Shown piece after piece: positions 35,238 to 45,277 of a stretch of DNA of 64,000 bases. Source of the stretch: Arthrinium phaeospermum. Its lineage: Eukaryota; Ascomycota; Sordariomycetes; Amphisphaeriales; Apiosporaceae. A model generated the notes under the pieces. The model was not told the DNA's origin. It made no database searches and saw nothing but the letters and a program-made list of their open reading frames with translations. The stretch spans positions 2,728,001 to 2,792,000 of the forward strand of contig QYRS01000005.1 in the NCBI GenBank assembly GCA_006503535.1. The letters run 5' to 3'. Both the position numbers and the translations under genes were made by a program. How positions within the stretch are numbered: position 1 is the stretch's first letter; each line of letters opens with the position of its first letter.

Positions 35238-36936
35238 TCAAGATACCACAACTGTGACGGGATGTGCACCTTTTTTCGGTCGAGGCACCATGACCTCGTG
35301 GTCAAACTTCATTGCCTCGCTGCAATCGCCGAAAAGCCTCATCCTTGGCATGACGCGTAAGACGACCGCTGCAGTCCCGAGATAAATCTCACACAAAGCC
35401 AAGCTACATTATTCGCACATTCACGCTATGATCAGCACGTCTCGACCGAATTTCAACAGAGTGGGAGAGGGAGGGGTGATAATTACTTACTTCATCCCCA
35501 AACAGATCCGACTGCCTTTCCCAAAAGGCACCAGGTATTTCTCCAAGGTGGTGTTTCTCTCACCCGTGGGCATGATCCAGCGCTCCGGCAAGAACTCGTG
35601 CGAATTCGGGAAGATGCCTTCGTCGTGGTGCGTGAGGTACGAGCTCATGCCGATGGGCGTCCCACGCGGGATACAGTACTCGGGACCTCCCTCCTGGCGG
35701 TAGACCAAGTCCTCTGTGCGCGCGATACGGGCCAGGCGGCAACAGATCCCGTAGCTGAGGCGGAGGGTCTCGTTTACGACGCCGTACAGGTACGGTATCT
35801 GCTCCAAGGCAGCCCAGGAGAGGTTTCGCTTATCCACCTGGGCGCTTTGAAGCGCCTGCACAAGCCGAGCCCGTATTTTTGGTTGCGTGATGAGGTAGTA
35901 GCTGACCTTGGTCAGAACCATGGCGGTGGTCTCTGTGCCCGCCGCCGTAAGTGAGAAGCCGTCTCCGGTCAAGCGAAATACGGTCTTTTCCGACTCGAGC
36001 AGATCCGAGTCAAGAAGTTCGGAGAAGATAGACGTGGTCTCAGCATGCCGATTTTCGGTAGCTCGCTTGATATGCGCCGGTATAGTCTCCTTCAGTTCCC
36101 GAAATAAGATGGCCAGCTTGGGGGGAAGGTAGTCCGCTAAAGCCGTCGCCAACGGGACCAGGACCGAGAGCTGCGGGAAGAAGCGAAACAGGTACATAGC
36201 GCCCATGAAGCCATCCATGGCGTCTTTGTAGTTCTTCTCCCAATTGTGATGTGCCAGGAACCCCAGGGGCTCCCCGTACGCGTACTGCGATATAACATCG
36301 GACGTGAAACAGCTGTAGGCCACGCTCAGGTCCAGGGGCTCGCGAGTCCTCATCATCTTATCACAGAGTTCGTCAACAAGCTGACGTATCTCGGGCTCGA
36401 TCTGCATCATCCGCGCCTTGGAGAAGAAGCGGTTGAGGGCGCCCCGTCGAAGGCGGTGCTGCTCGTGGTCCCTGGTACTGAACGTGGCCACCGCCACCGG
36501 TCCTACATTCGTGTTGAGGAAATGCTGCTGCTTATCTCTGATCCGGCCAGATCCAGCATAGATCTCGTCCGCAAAAGAGGGGTCGCTGCAATGCAATTCC
36601 TCCGGGTTGATTCGTATGATGGGTCCTGCACGACTTCATGAGCACTTGTCTCAGGACGACGATATAGTCGATTTTCTCACCATAAACTTGATGGAGCCTC
36701 TTGATCTCGAATGCATATTTCCCAAACAAGACACAGTCGAACCAGAATTCGTAGAGGAAACTTGCGGCTGCTAGCCGGGGCCCGGGAATCCGGTACAGGG
36801 GATGTAATGGTGATATGTTATACAAGGCAAGTCCCAAGCGGTAGATCAACCATAGACACGACAGCCGAGTGATGACCTCACCACCAGGAATGAAATCACC
36901 GAAAGTGCCTAGTGAAGAAGGAGACAACAAATGCAT
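35238..36936 (-). CDS. Cytochrome P450 monooxygenase, fungal microsomal type (518 aa)
   Basis: Exons 36936-36681, 36625-35491 and 35403-35238 join in phase (introns GTGAGA..GCAG and GTAAGT..GTAG); the last junction completes the codon for Asn in CLGMN. An N-terminal membrane anchor (residues about 20-38) is followed by the proline hinge (LYRIPGPRL). The I-helix oxygen-activation motif AAGTETT is at about 313-319, the K-helix ExxR (ETLR) at 371-374, FLPERW follows, and the heme loop FGKGSRICLG carries the axial Cys at about residue 460. All key residues are present, so it should be active. The N-terminal half (GPIIRINPEELHCSDP, DHEQHRLRRGALNRFFSK) resembles the trichodiene-oxygenase/benzoate-hydroxylase-like fungal P450s, a group common in secondary metabolism. 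The substrate cannot be told. Confidence 0.93.
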
Positions 36937-37866
36937 GTTGGGTCTTGGAAACTGGGAAGGTATCTGTTACTGTTCAAGTTGCTCGGCTGTAAAAAGATGT
37001 GAGATCAAGAAATACTCCGTAGTCCCGACACATCTGATCAAAAGACTGGAAAGAGTTGGCAAGCCTGCTGACTTTGAGGTATGAAAGTAAATAACGGGGG
37101 AAGATACCAGGGGGCGGGGTAACCTTGGTGATTAGAAGAGCGAAAGCAACCAAGCACTCATGATGGGCAACGAGGGTAGGCTGGACCCCGAGCCCTGCAT
37201 ACGTGTATGTAGGCAATGTGGCCAGATGCATCATTCTCTGCAGCCCAAATCCGAAAGGGAAAGCAGCTTCAGAGTTGACTATTGCCAAAGGTTTCCCTAA
37301 TGTAGGGAAAAGCAATCAAGCAAACACCGAAGAAGTCATGAACTCCGAGACTCGACAAAGCTGTGCGATGCCAAGGCATGCATGGCGCAGAGCGATGCCA
37401 GCCAGACGGGAACACCCAACGAATAGGGAAGCCGCCACTACGCCTCATGGAACTTAGGGTACTCAACGGCGACCAGCGCTTTCCTTGCTTGGTCGGATTC
37501 AATCATTCGTTTGCTTTCCAGCAAACTTCCTTTGAGGCATGTTAACCAAATCGAGTTAGCTCTCAGGTAATCGAGGCGCCGTCAGGCAGAAAAGGCAAGG
37601 AGTCTTGTTCTTGGTCCCCATGTCTTTCTCACATATGCCCAGTTTGTGGGTTGTGATTCCAACTTGTCCGAGGGGATATCCATGACCCACCCCTGGTGAT
37701 GGTGCAGTAAAGTGGCGCGTAGTCATTGCACCACAAACTCGGCCTGGCCCGTCGTGGCATGGCTATTCAAATTAAACCATGATAGAGCGTTCACAGCTAT
37801 TGCCATTTCGCACTCTTTCTTCACTCACTTCTAACACCTTTCATTTACATGTTCCGCTGATCCACC
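36937..37866. promoter_or_regulatory. Divergent intergenic region between the P450 and the rhodopsin-like gene
   Basis: About 930 bp separate the two divergent starts. No open reading of note was found. It could be a bidirectional control region, but no specific factor site is claimed. Confidence 0.35.
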
Positions 37867-39228
37867 ATGACCACCCAACCGGCAATTGTTTACCTGCCGA
37901 TGCTACCAGCAGTTCGGGATCATCTCATCATCAGCTGTGTGGGTATCACCTTAGCACTAATTGTGCTATCACTTCGTATTGCAGCTCGAGTTACAGGAGT
38001 CGGTATGGGACTTGACGACTACGTCGTGGTTCTTGGATTCGTACGTCAGCACTTTGCATTGCAAGAGGACTCAGAGGCTGACATCTCCAACGTTTCGATG
38101 CATTCCAGGCGATATTGATCGTTCTTTTTGGCATTATTGCCCCGTGTATGCGTAAGCCCGTTTTGATGTCATTAGAGAGTGCTTCTTACACCATCCAGGG
38201 ACCACAATGGGACAAGGCTATGATTTGGATCCGGCCAAGCCCGAATTTGGAGCGCGTAAGTTTGTCTTCGGTGACTTTTGTGTGGTACTGTGGCAGCTAA
38301 TCATGGGCTCGGCAATTTAGTGATGACGAACCTCCCCAAGATTCTTAAGGTGAGTGAAGCCCACGGTATGCTAAAAGACTGCGACAAGCTGACAACACGT
38401 ACCATGAAGGAGCTGTTTGTGGCGTCCCTTCTATATCTTGTCTGCATCTTCACCCTTAAGATGAGCGTGTTGTGCTTCTACCGCCGCCTCTTTGTGACCG
38501 CCTCGGATTGGATGCAAAGGGCAACATGGGCCATGATGGCCGTGGTGACGGCTTGGTTTCTGTCATTCGCCTTAGCTATGGTTTTCACCTGTAAACCGAT
38601 TCATAAGCAATGGGTACCGACCGTGGAGGGTCACTGCAATGACAGCATCAAGGTATATGCATCTCTTATCATCACCAATATCGTCACGGACCTCGTCATC
38701 ATAGGTCTACCAATAAGGGCCATCTGGACACTGCAGATGCGAAAGCTCGAAAAGGGCGTCTTGATATGCTGTTTCGGTCTTGGACTAGCGTAAGTCTTTC
38801 AAAAACACGGGGTATATTCTCAGATGATTGACCATTCCGGTAACAGGGTTTGTGCAATCTCGGTCGTCCGCGCGAACACCATTTTCAACTTCGACGTCCA
38901 GAATAATATTACCGGCACCGTTGACCAAACATTCCTGCTCTCCGTCATGGAATGCTATATCGCTATCATCTCCATTAGCCTGCCAATGCTACGCCCATTC
39001 TACAGACGCTGGCGAGCCCGGCACTCCTCGAAACTGTCTGATACACCTGGCAATGAGGAAATTGTCATGTTTGGCCAGGCAAATCCCAATAAAAAGGCCT
39101 TCTTGAAGCGGATGCCCGGCGATACTCGTATGGGTCAATGGGAACTGAAGGTATATGAGGATATAGCCGGGCATGATACCAGTTCAGAGAGACGACTAAG
39201 GCCTGTAAACCGGATCTCCGGCTCATAA
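37867..39228 (+). CDS. Rhodopsin-like (SAT4/Pth11-related) seven-helix membrane protein (374 aa)
   Basis: Five exons join in phase: 37867-38040, 38109-38151, 38199-38255, 38321-38789 and 38847-39228. Hydrophobic helices include LIISCVGITLALIVLSLRI, ILIVLFGIIAPC, ELFVASLLYLVCIFTLKMSVL, MMAVVTAWFLSFALAMVF, YASLIITNIVTDLVIIGLP and VLICCFGLGLAVCAISVV. Diagnostic features of this fungal family are GLDDYVVV after helix 1, the LKMSVLCFYRRLF block, CKPIHKQW, the conserved Cys (GHCND), LPIRAIWTLQM and the FLLSVMECYIAIISISLPMLRP end of helix 7. A hydrophilic tail of about 80 residues is cytoplasmic. Members sit in the plasma membrane; some sense surface or nutrient cues. The ligand is unknown. It is divergent from the P450. 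Confidence 0.85.
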
Positions 39229-39660
39229 ATGGCGCCAAATGCATTTTTGTTATTTGTAATACTGATGATGAAGTGTCTGTGTATCTATGAACATGAAAGA
39301 ATAGACACAGACCACATATGACCTTATATGAGTTTAGCCTGTGTCGGGCTTGGAATGGAGTAATCAGGGACAACATTACGCCACTAGGATACATAACCAC
39401 GGTATAATTATATGCCTCATTACTCGAACCCACAAAGATCCAGGTGATTAATGTCGTGTTTTGATTTGTCTTCGAATGATCGTGACAAGAGACCTAGTAT
39501 GCTCATTCGGTGTTCCGCCAGAACAAGTCCTCCAACCATAAGCCTATGCAGATCCCGTCACCTGTCCCTTCTCACTGGCCCGTCCAACCATGTCCCCAGG
39601 TACGCCGCCAACTCGTAATCCCATGGTCTATCGGAGCCATGACAACCGCTCAAACACCGC
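39229..39660. other. Short gap between convergent genes
   Basis: This holds only the 3' flanks of the rhodopsin-like gene (plus) and the small membrane protein gene (minus). Nothing else is seen. Confidence 0.4.
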
Positions 39661-40107
39661 TTAAGCAGAAGCAGATGACAGGCGAGCTCCCTCATCGTCG
39701 GTGTCCTCGGTGTCGGTGGTCTCGGCGCTGCTACCCAGGAACTCCTCCGCTATGGCCGTGTACGTTGCCCCTTCGACCGCAGCGGATTTGATGGCCTCGA
39801 AGTTGGGAGGTTCAGCGGCCGCCAGTGCCTTGGCCTGAGCGGTCATGGTTGCGCCCAGGGCGGCGGCCATGGCACCGGACACGCGGCGGCTGGGTCGATT
39901 GGCGGCGCAGTAGATGCAGTATTCGCCATGGACGCATCCGAAAGGGCCGCGGCGATAGGTGTACCTTGCCACGAAGTAGGTGACGAAGTAGGTGATGGCG
40001 CCACCCAGGAAAATAGCGGTCAGCATAATGACGAGCATGACCCCGTTGCTGAGTGGGAAGTGCATTCTGGCGTGCTCGTCGTCTTTGTGGATATAGACGT
40101 TGTCCAT
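39661..40107 (-). CDS. Small single-pass membrane protein, hypothetical (148 aa)
   Basis: A single uninterrupted reading starts at ATG 40107 in good context (CCCAATGG) and ends at 39661. The N-terminus is short and hydrophilic (HKDDEHAR). One strong membrane helix follows (about residues 20-46, VMLVIMLTAIFLGGAITYFV), then a basic, Cys-bearing juxtamembrane piece (YTYRRGPFGCVHGEYCIYCAANRP) whose C-x6-C-x2-C spacing could bind metal or be palmitoylated. The rest is an Ala-rich helical region and an acidic Ser/Thr/Asp tail (TTDTEDTDDEG). By the positive-inside rule the tail should be cytosolic. I know no family for it. Confidence 0.6.
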   Translation of the reverse strand: MDNVYIHKDDEHARMHFPLSNGVMLVIMLTAIFLGGAITYFVTYFVARYTYRRGPFGCVHGEYCIYCAANRPSRRVSGAMAAALGATMTAQAKALAAAEPPNFEAIKSAAVEGATYTAIAEEFLGSSAETTDTEDTDDEGARLSSASA

Positions 40108-41202
40108 TGGGTGTTGGCTTCAGTAATAGGGAGAAGTCGTGGTCGCGGTAGTGGTAGTGCGTGTGAATACGGAGGATTCGCGGTACGCAAAGGGGCTGAA
40201 GAGAGAATGAGAGACAGCAGAATGTTTCCAAGGCCTGAAATGTTTTCGTGGTTGAGTTGGCGGAACACAAAAGTTTGACTGAGCAATTCCAACCCCAGGT
40301 TGGCGAGATGTCGTTTCCTTGCAATGCACCTGCCCTGATATCTTTACATGTAGTTCGATCCTGCTGCCTCCCAAGTGTGCAAGCTATCCATGCGCTAGAC
40401 ATGATTGCTTGGGAATTTTGTGTTCTTGAGGCAAGCGCAATGCAGACCGAAACGTGGTTCCCCCACAACCAGTCTTGTTGTTTTGGATTGATCACCAGCA
40501 AGATGGTGTAGGCACCAAGCCCCCGATGTCAATGTTTTGATGCATCTAATCTGGTGAGAGGGAACGCTGGCGAGTTCATAGTGACAATTTCCATGATTTG
40601 TGAAGTATATCGACAGAATTTGTATAAATTTGCCGAGTCCCTGTTGCCTCCATCAGACCATGCCGGCAAGTCGGGCCAGGCCATGCCAAATGATTGTGCA
40701 TATGCGATTACTCAACCAGCTCCTTTCTTGTTGGTGGCGATATCTTCAACAATTCGGGTAATCCTACGTCGCACACGAATAACCGACAGTGGACTAATCA
40801 GGCCCCTAGTCTGGAGTAGCTCAGGGGCCAAGGGGTACGTACTGCGTACTACTACTCCCTTGGGGGCAAGCTGCAGCACCTGTCAGATCCCGCCCGGAAA
40901 CGGTCTTCCCGGCTCAGGCCATGCTCCACTCCCGTCCAATCGCTTCTCGTGGCCCGGCACCGAAATTGTGTCGGACAAACCCACCCCCCTGTCGGTTTTT
41001 CGTATTCGTATTGAAGGTAAGGGCATCGACCGTGAGATAGACAAACAACGATATATTTTCTTCATGTCGAATTGGTATTGGAGACATACAGGAAACATCT
41101 TTCTTTCTGAATTCTTTTTTCATGTTGTGTGTCTCCTTCTCATCCTAATTGACTGCGTCGCACTCTCTAATTGCAGTCCGAACTGCCCTTTCCCCCTAAC
41201 CA
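40108..41202. other. Intergenic and 5' leader of the sterol oxidase gene
   Basis: A TATAAAT element lies at about 40621. The rest up to 41017 has no gene on either strand; the long minus-strand and plus-strand readings overlapping 40554-42094 are shadows of the sterol oxidase exon. Confidence 0.4.
41018..41176 (+). other. Probable 5'-UTR intron of the sterol C-4 methyl oxidase gene
   Basis: The donor is AAG|GTAAGG at 41018 and the acceptor TTGCAG ends at 41176, with CCTAATTGAC as branch region. The ATG lies 26 bases beyond. The inference is from splice-site quality alone. Confidence 0.45.
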
Positions 41203-42313
41203 ATGGCGTCCAACTTGTAAGTCGCGGTGTTCTCCAAGATTTTCCCACCCCACGTACCTGCATTTGCGTTGCTGACATATGCCCCCCTCTCGGCCGTGTA
41301 GCACGACGCCCTCCCTGGGCTTCAACGTCGACGGCCCCGCCGCCCCCACAACCTTCACCGGCCTCGTCTCGTACGCCGCCGCCCAGCACCCCGAGTTCTC
41401 CACGCTGGAGCAGTACTGGTGGGCGCACTACGCCTACTGGCAAAACTCCATCGTCGCGACGGGCCTGCTGGCCTTCTGGTCCCACGAGCTCGTCTACTTC
41501 GGCCGCAACCTGCCGTGGATCGTCGCCGACGCCCTGCCCTCCGTCTTCGGCCGCTACAAGATCCAGGGCGCCGGCAAGCAGCCCACGGCGGCGCAGCAGT
41601 GGGAGTGCGTCAGGTACATTTTGCTGCTGCACGTCTTCGCCGAGATCCCGCTCATGGTCGGCTTCCACCCGGTCTGCGAGCTCTTCGGCCTCAGCGTCGC
41701 GGTGCCCTTCCCGCGCTGGTGGCCCACCATCGCGGGCCAGATCGCCGTCTTTTTCGTCATCGAGGACGCGTACCACTACTGGATCCACCGGCTGCTGCAC
41801 TGGGGGCCCATGTACCGGAAAGTCCATCGTATTCACCACCAGTACTCGGCGCCCTTCGGCATGGCGGCCGAGTACGCCAGCCCCGTCGAGACGGTCATGC
41901 TGGGCGTGGGCACCATCGGGTCGCCCATCCTGTACGGGGCGCTGACGGGCAACGTCCATCTCTGGACCGTGCTGATCTGGGTCGTGTTTCGCCAGTTCCA
42001 GGCCATCGACGCGCACTCGGGCTACGACTTTCCTTGGAGCCTGCGTCATGTGCTGCCGTTCTGGGGTGGGGCGGACTGGCACGACGACCATCACCGGTAC
42101 TTTATCGGCAACTACTCCAGTTCGTTTCGCTATTGGGACAGTAAGTGTTCATTCCTGTGACGTTTTGCCGTCGAATTCAGATGGATAGGGATGACTGACG
42201 TATTGGGGGTTGTAGTACTGATGGGAACGGTGGCTGGTCCAGCTGCGGGTGCTAAGCGGAGGGAGCAGAAGCGGCAGAAGGAGCAGGCGAGGTTGGCTGC
42301 CCAGGGCTCGTAA
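41203..42313 (+). CDS. ERG25: C-4 methylsterol oxidase (fatty acid hydroxylase superfamily), 316 aa
   Basis: Exons 41203-41216, 41302-42140 and 42216-42313 join in phase; the first exon encodes only four and two-thirds codons (MASNF). The protein has the three histidine boxes that bind the di-iron centre: HRLLH at about 167-171, HRIHH at 180-184 and HDDHH at 265-269, with the DAHSGYD motif between. Hydrophobic segments before and between the boxes anchor it in the ER membrane. Family function: oxidation of the C-4 methyl groups of 4,4-dimethylzymosterol together with ERG26 and ERG27 on the way to ergosterol. The C-terminus is Lys/Arg/Gln-rich (KRREQKRQKEQ), usual for the fungal enzyme. Many filamentous fungi have two copies, so this may be one of two paralogues. 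A 5'-UTR intron is likely. Confidence 0.92.
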
Positions 42314-43732
42314 CCTGTCGCTACTTGGTCGGCACAGTGGCATCAAGAGGGTGCTTCAGTGAGCAGGGTGTGCTAGCAAGTCCCAGTCACAGCCTCTTCA
42401 CTGCTGGGTACTTACCCGTAGCTGTAGCTGTAGCTGTAGCTGTACCTGTGTACCTTACCTGGTGGGGTTCCAATTGCACGTAGGAGACCTAATAGATGGC
42501 AACTACAGAAGAATTTCCCAGCAATGGCCAATTCCATTGTTTGAAGTCATTTCAATTGTGCAGTTTGGTTCAGTTGGTATCAATGGGGAATCTGGCCTTA
42601 TTCTCCTGGCCGTCTCGGGTTCGAGTCGCTAAGGAACTTATTCTCGGTGTCATCTGTAAAAAAAGGTCGGAAACCTCCCGTTTCTGATCTTCTGAGGGTA
42701 ATTTGTTTTTCTTTTCCCTTTTCACTTCAGTTTCCCTTCTTCCCGGCCGACTCTTCTATCTCAGAGCTGGTCACCGGTGGGAACACCACCGTCTGCAATA
42801 ATTGCTGCGTGGTACGTGCTCCCATTCGGCATGAAATAATTGCACAGGAATTGTTTCCTTTGCCTTTTCCCTTTGACCTGTCCCATGCATGTTAGCAATC
42901 ATATCCCAAAATTTCAGACACATCCCAGCTACGTAGGTAGGCTATGCTCTCCAAGGTACGATGGTTGTGGGCCAAAACTTTGCGGATGATGTTGCCGCCT
43001 CTCTTCTTTTCTTCCCATTTCAGGTGGTGTCTCTCACAAAGCAATCACGGCAGCAACTGGTTTATTTCTCCAAGCAGCTCTTTCTTTCCACGTTTTGCTC
43101 AATCGGTCTTCTGGGGGACAACTAATTCACGATAAACACCCTAGAGTCTGGCGAGAAGGAACTACATTGGTTGACGACCTTCGGATTGGTTGTCATCTCT
43201 CCAGCATGACTGGTCCAGCCGGCTTTGCTGCTGAGCCGAAAGCCGAGCCCCATTCCACTTCTACCGGATTCTGACTCCAACAATCCAAGATGGCTGACAC
43301 AGCTAGATATCTTTCCTGTGCCCCTCAAAACGTCATCTCAACGTAGGGGAAAACACGAATCGTGATGGTTTCCCCTGGGGGACGAGAGAAACCCCTGAGC
43401 GAATAGGGGTCTAGTCGGTGTCCACAATCACGTGACATGTCAATTGTTATGTCGTTTGCGCCTTTGCGGCCGTAGCCGAAGCCGGATGAGTCATGCAAGC
43501 AAATCTAGCCGCCTCCACACGTGTCATCGTCATGACACTACTTCGTGTTATTTGGGTGAGTAGCAATGAAGCTATAAAGATATAAAGCCTTGGACCACTA
43601 CCTGATAGTTACCTTATACGGCAATCGGTAACTCGTGTAAGCCCCAGTTCCCCCTTCTTCTTCGAGATACAGTTCTTGATCACTGACCTCTCTTCTTAAA
43701 AAAGCCATCTCATCTCTGTTGCCAAAAAGAAA
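42314..43732. other. Intergenic, no gene recognised (1.4 kb)
   Basis: It contains a hexanucleotide run at 42418-42444 and the promoter of the acetyltransferase gene; CGTGACATGTCA at about 43431 and TATAAAG repeats at about 43574-43586 are plausible core elements. A tRNA-like B-box at 42608 was rejected. Confidence 0.4.
42418..42444 (+). repeat. Hexanucleotide repeat (GTAGCT)n
   Basis: Four full units plus a partial one lie in tandem, just 3' of the sterol oxidase gene. Confidence 0.9.
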
Positions 43733-44877
43733 ATGGCTGTGTCTTCAACTGCTCCTACTGCTGTCCTGACCCCTGATGTGACCGGTGCCCAAGGCAGCGC
43801 CACGCCGCCCGGTGGGAGGCCGTCCATCATCCTCGTGCCGTGGGACCCCGACTCCCCGGACCATGTCGAGCGGATGCGGCTGCAGCGCGTGGCGTGCGGC
43901 TGGAAACAAGACGGCGCCGAGGGCTGGCGGCCGCTGCAGCGGGAAGGGAAGATCGGGCTGCATTGGATCGTGAGTGACTCTCCTTCACTGTCTCCCCGTT
44001 CACCTCGACACACATGACGGCCGTTACCCCGTGCCAGTGATGCCCCTCTGCCCTGTGCGCCTCCTATTACTTCTCGAACCGACCCCAAGGACTAACCCCT
44101 TCCCTCATCCCCCCTTCCAGGTCCTCTCCCCCACCCACCCCGAAACCCCCACCCGCCTCGCCGCCCACCAAACCCAGTTCCCCAGCGAGGCGTCGCCGCT
44201 GCGGGACACGAGCCGTCACATCCTGGGCCGGCCGCACACGGTGCACCCGGACATTGCCAAGGCTAGCGCCGCCACCGACGGCGAGAACGAGAAAGAGAAC
44301 GCCGATCCGCTGTTTGTGCCCGTGGGCCACATCTCCCTCGACGGCTGGCACCACGACCCGTCGCTCCAGACCTCGGCGGCCGACGGCGTCTTCTCGCTGA
44401 CGACGTTCTATGTGTCGGGGGCGATGCAGGGGGTGGGGATCGGCGGGGCGGCGGTGGCGGAGTGTGAACGGTGAGTGATCTTCTTTTTCTTCGGTCCCGG
44501 GTTGTTTTCCACCTCTTCCCCCCTACTTGGGAGGTGTGTCTTCCGGCTCTCTAGATATTTGCTACTTGATCCGATTCATGCCAACCACGAGACCCTGTCC
44601 AGCGTGCTCGATTGGGTCCCCGGGGCAGGGGGGTGAGGCGGGAAAAGGGGTCAAGTAGCACAAACCTGCTGCCGGGTTGATTGAGCCCATCACCCTTCAT
44701 CACGTTGTACAAGAACGCCCGACGAGGAATTTTGCTTACCATCGTGGACGAACAGGATGGCAGTCGAAGACTTCGGAGCCAAGACGATGACTCTCGACAC
44801 CATATCCAACGAAGACGTGGCTGTCGACAGCCCGCGGCGAATCGCCTTGAAGCGCCCGCTGCAAAAGGTTAGTCAAA

Positions 44878-44918
<41 letters not shown>

Positions 44919-45277
44919 ACTTATCTCCTTCGCCCCTACTCTCGCTCTCCAATCGCTGGCGTTGGCATCGTGGCTCCCCCTTTCCTTCTTCACCTCAACT
45001 CTTTTACAAATCACGTGGTGTACCTACCAGCACGTACTCAGCAAATACCTACTCTTGTCAAAAACCATGTCTTCCTGTTAATCCTCTTCTGACTGATGTT
45101 ATTTCCTCTTCCTCTTCGAATGCAACTACTGAAAAGTCCCAGATAACAAACCAAGACTGGTACATCCGACGCGGCTACCAAGAGTACCAACGCCGCCCCA
45201 ACGCCTGGTTCGACACGGACGCCACCGGGAAGGAGTGGTGGTGCACGGCGGTGTGCCTGCGAAAGAGCCTCGTCTGA
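43733..45277 (+). CDS. GNAT-family N-acetyltransferase-like protein (277 aa)
   Basis: Four exons join in phase: 43733-43969, 44121-44470, 44756-44867 and 45143-45277. The second and third introns are long for this window (285 and 275 nt), and the third carries a (TC)n tract. The GNAT fold is indicated by the beta4/motif A block: VFSLTTFYVSGAMQGVGIGGAAVAECERMA, in which QGVGIGG is the acetyl-CoA pyrophosphate-binding loop (Q/R-x-x-G-x-G/A), split across the exon 2/3 border. Then follow AKTMTLDTI and, in exon 4, the motif-B-like WYIRRGYQEYQ. An insertion between exon 1 and motif A is Pro/Thr-rich. The C-terminal W-W-C-T-A-V-C-L-R-K strand fits the last beta strand. The substrate is unknown. Confidence 0.78.
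44883..44915 (+). repeat. (TC)n microsatellite inside intron 3 of the acetyltransferase gene
   Basis: An unbroken TC run of about 33 bases lies 15 bases after the donor site. Confidence 0.95.

Noticed and set aside
38350..38388. In-frame intron candidate (AAG|GTGAGT..ACAAG) in the rhodopsin-like gene
   Set aside because: It is 39 nt, too short for a normal intron; retaining it keeps the frame and a plausible loop.
41120..42094. 324-codon minus-strand reading across the sterol oxidase gene, and a 241-codon plus-strand out-of-frame reading
   Set aside because: Both are GC-rich shadows of the ERG25-type exon, whose own frame has all three histidine boxes.
42530..42640. tRNA-like stretch with GGTTCAGTTGGTATC and GGGTTCGAGTC (A- and B-box look-alikes)
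   Set aside because: Acceptor and T-stem halves do not pair (only about three of five T-stem pairs), so no cloverleaf can be drawn.
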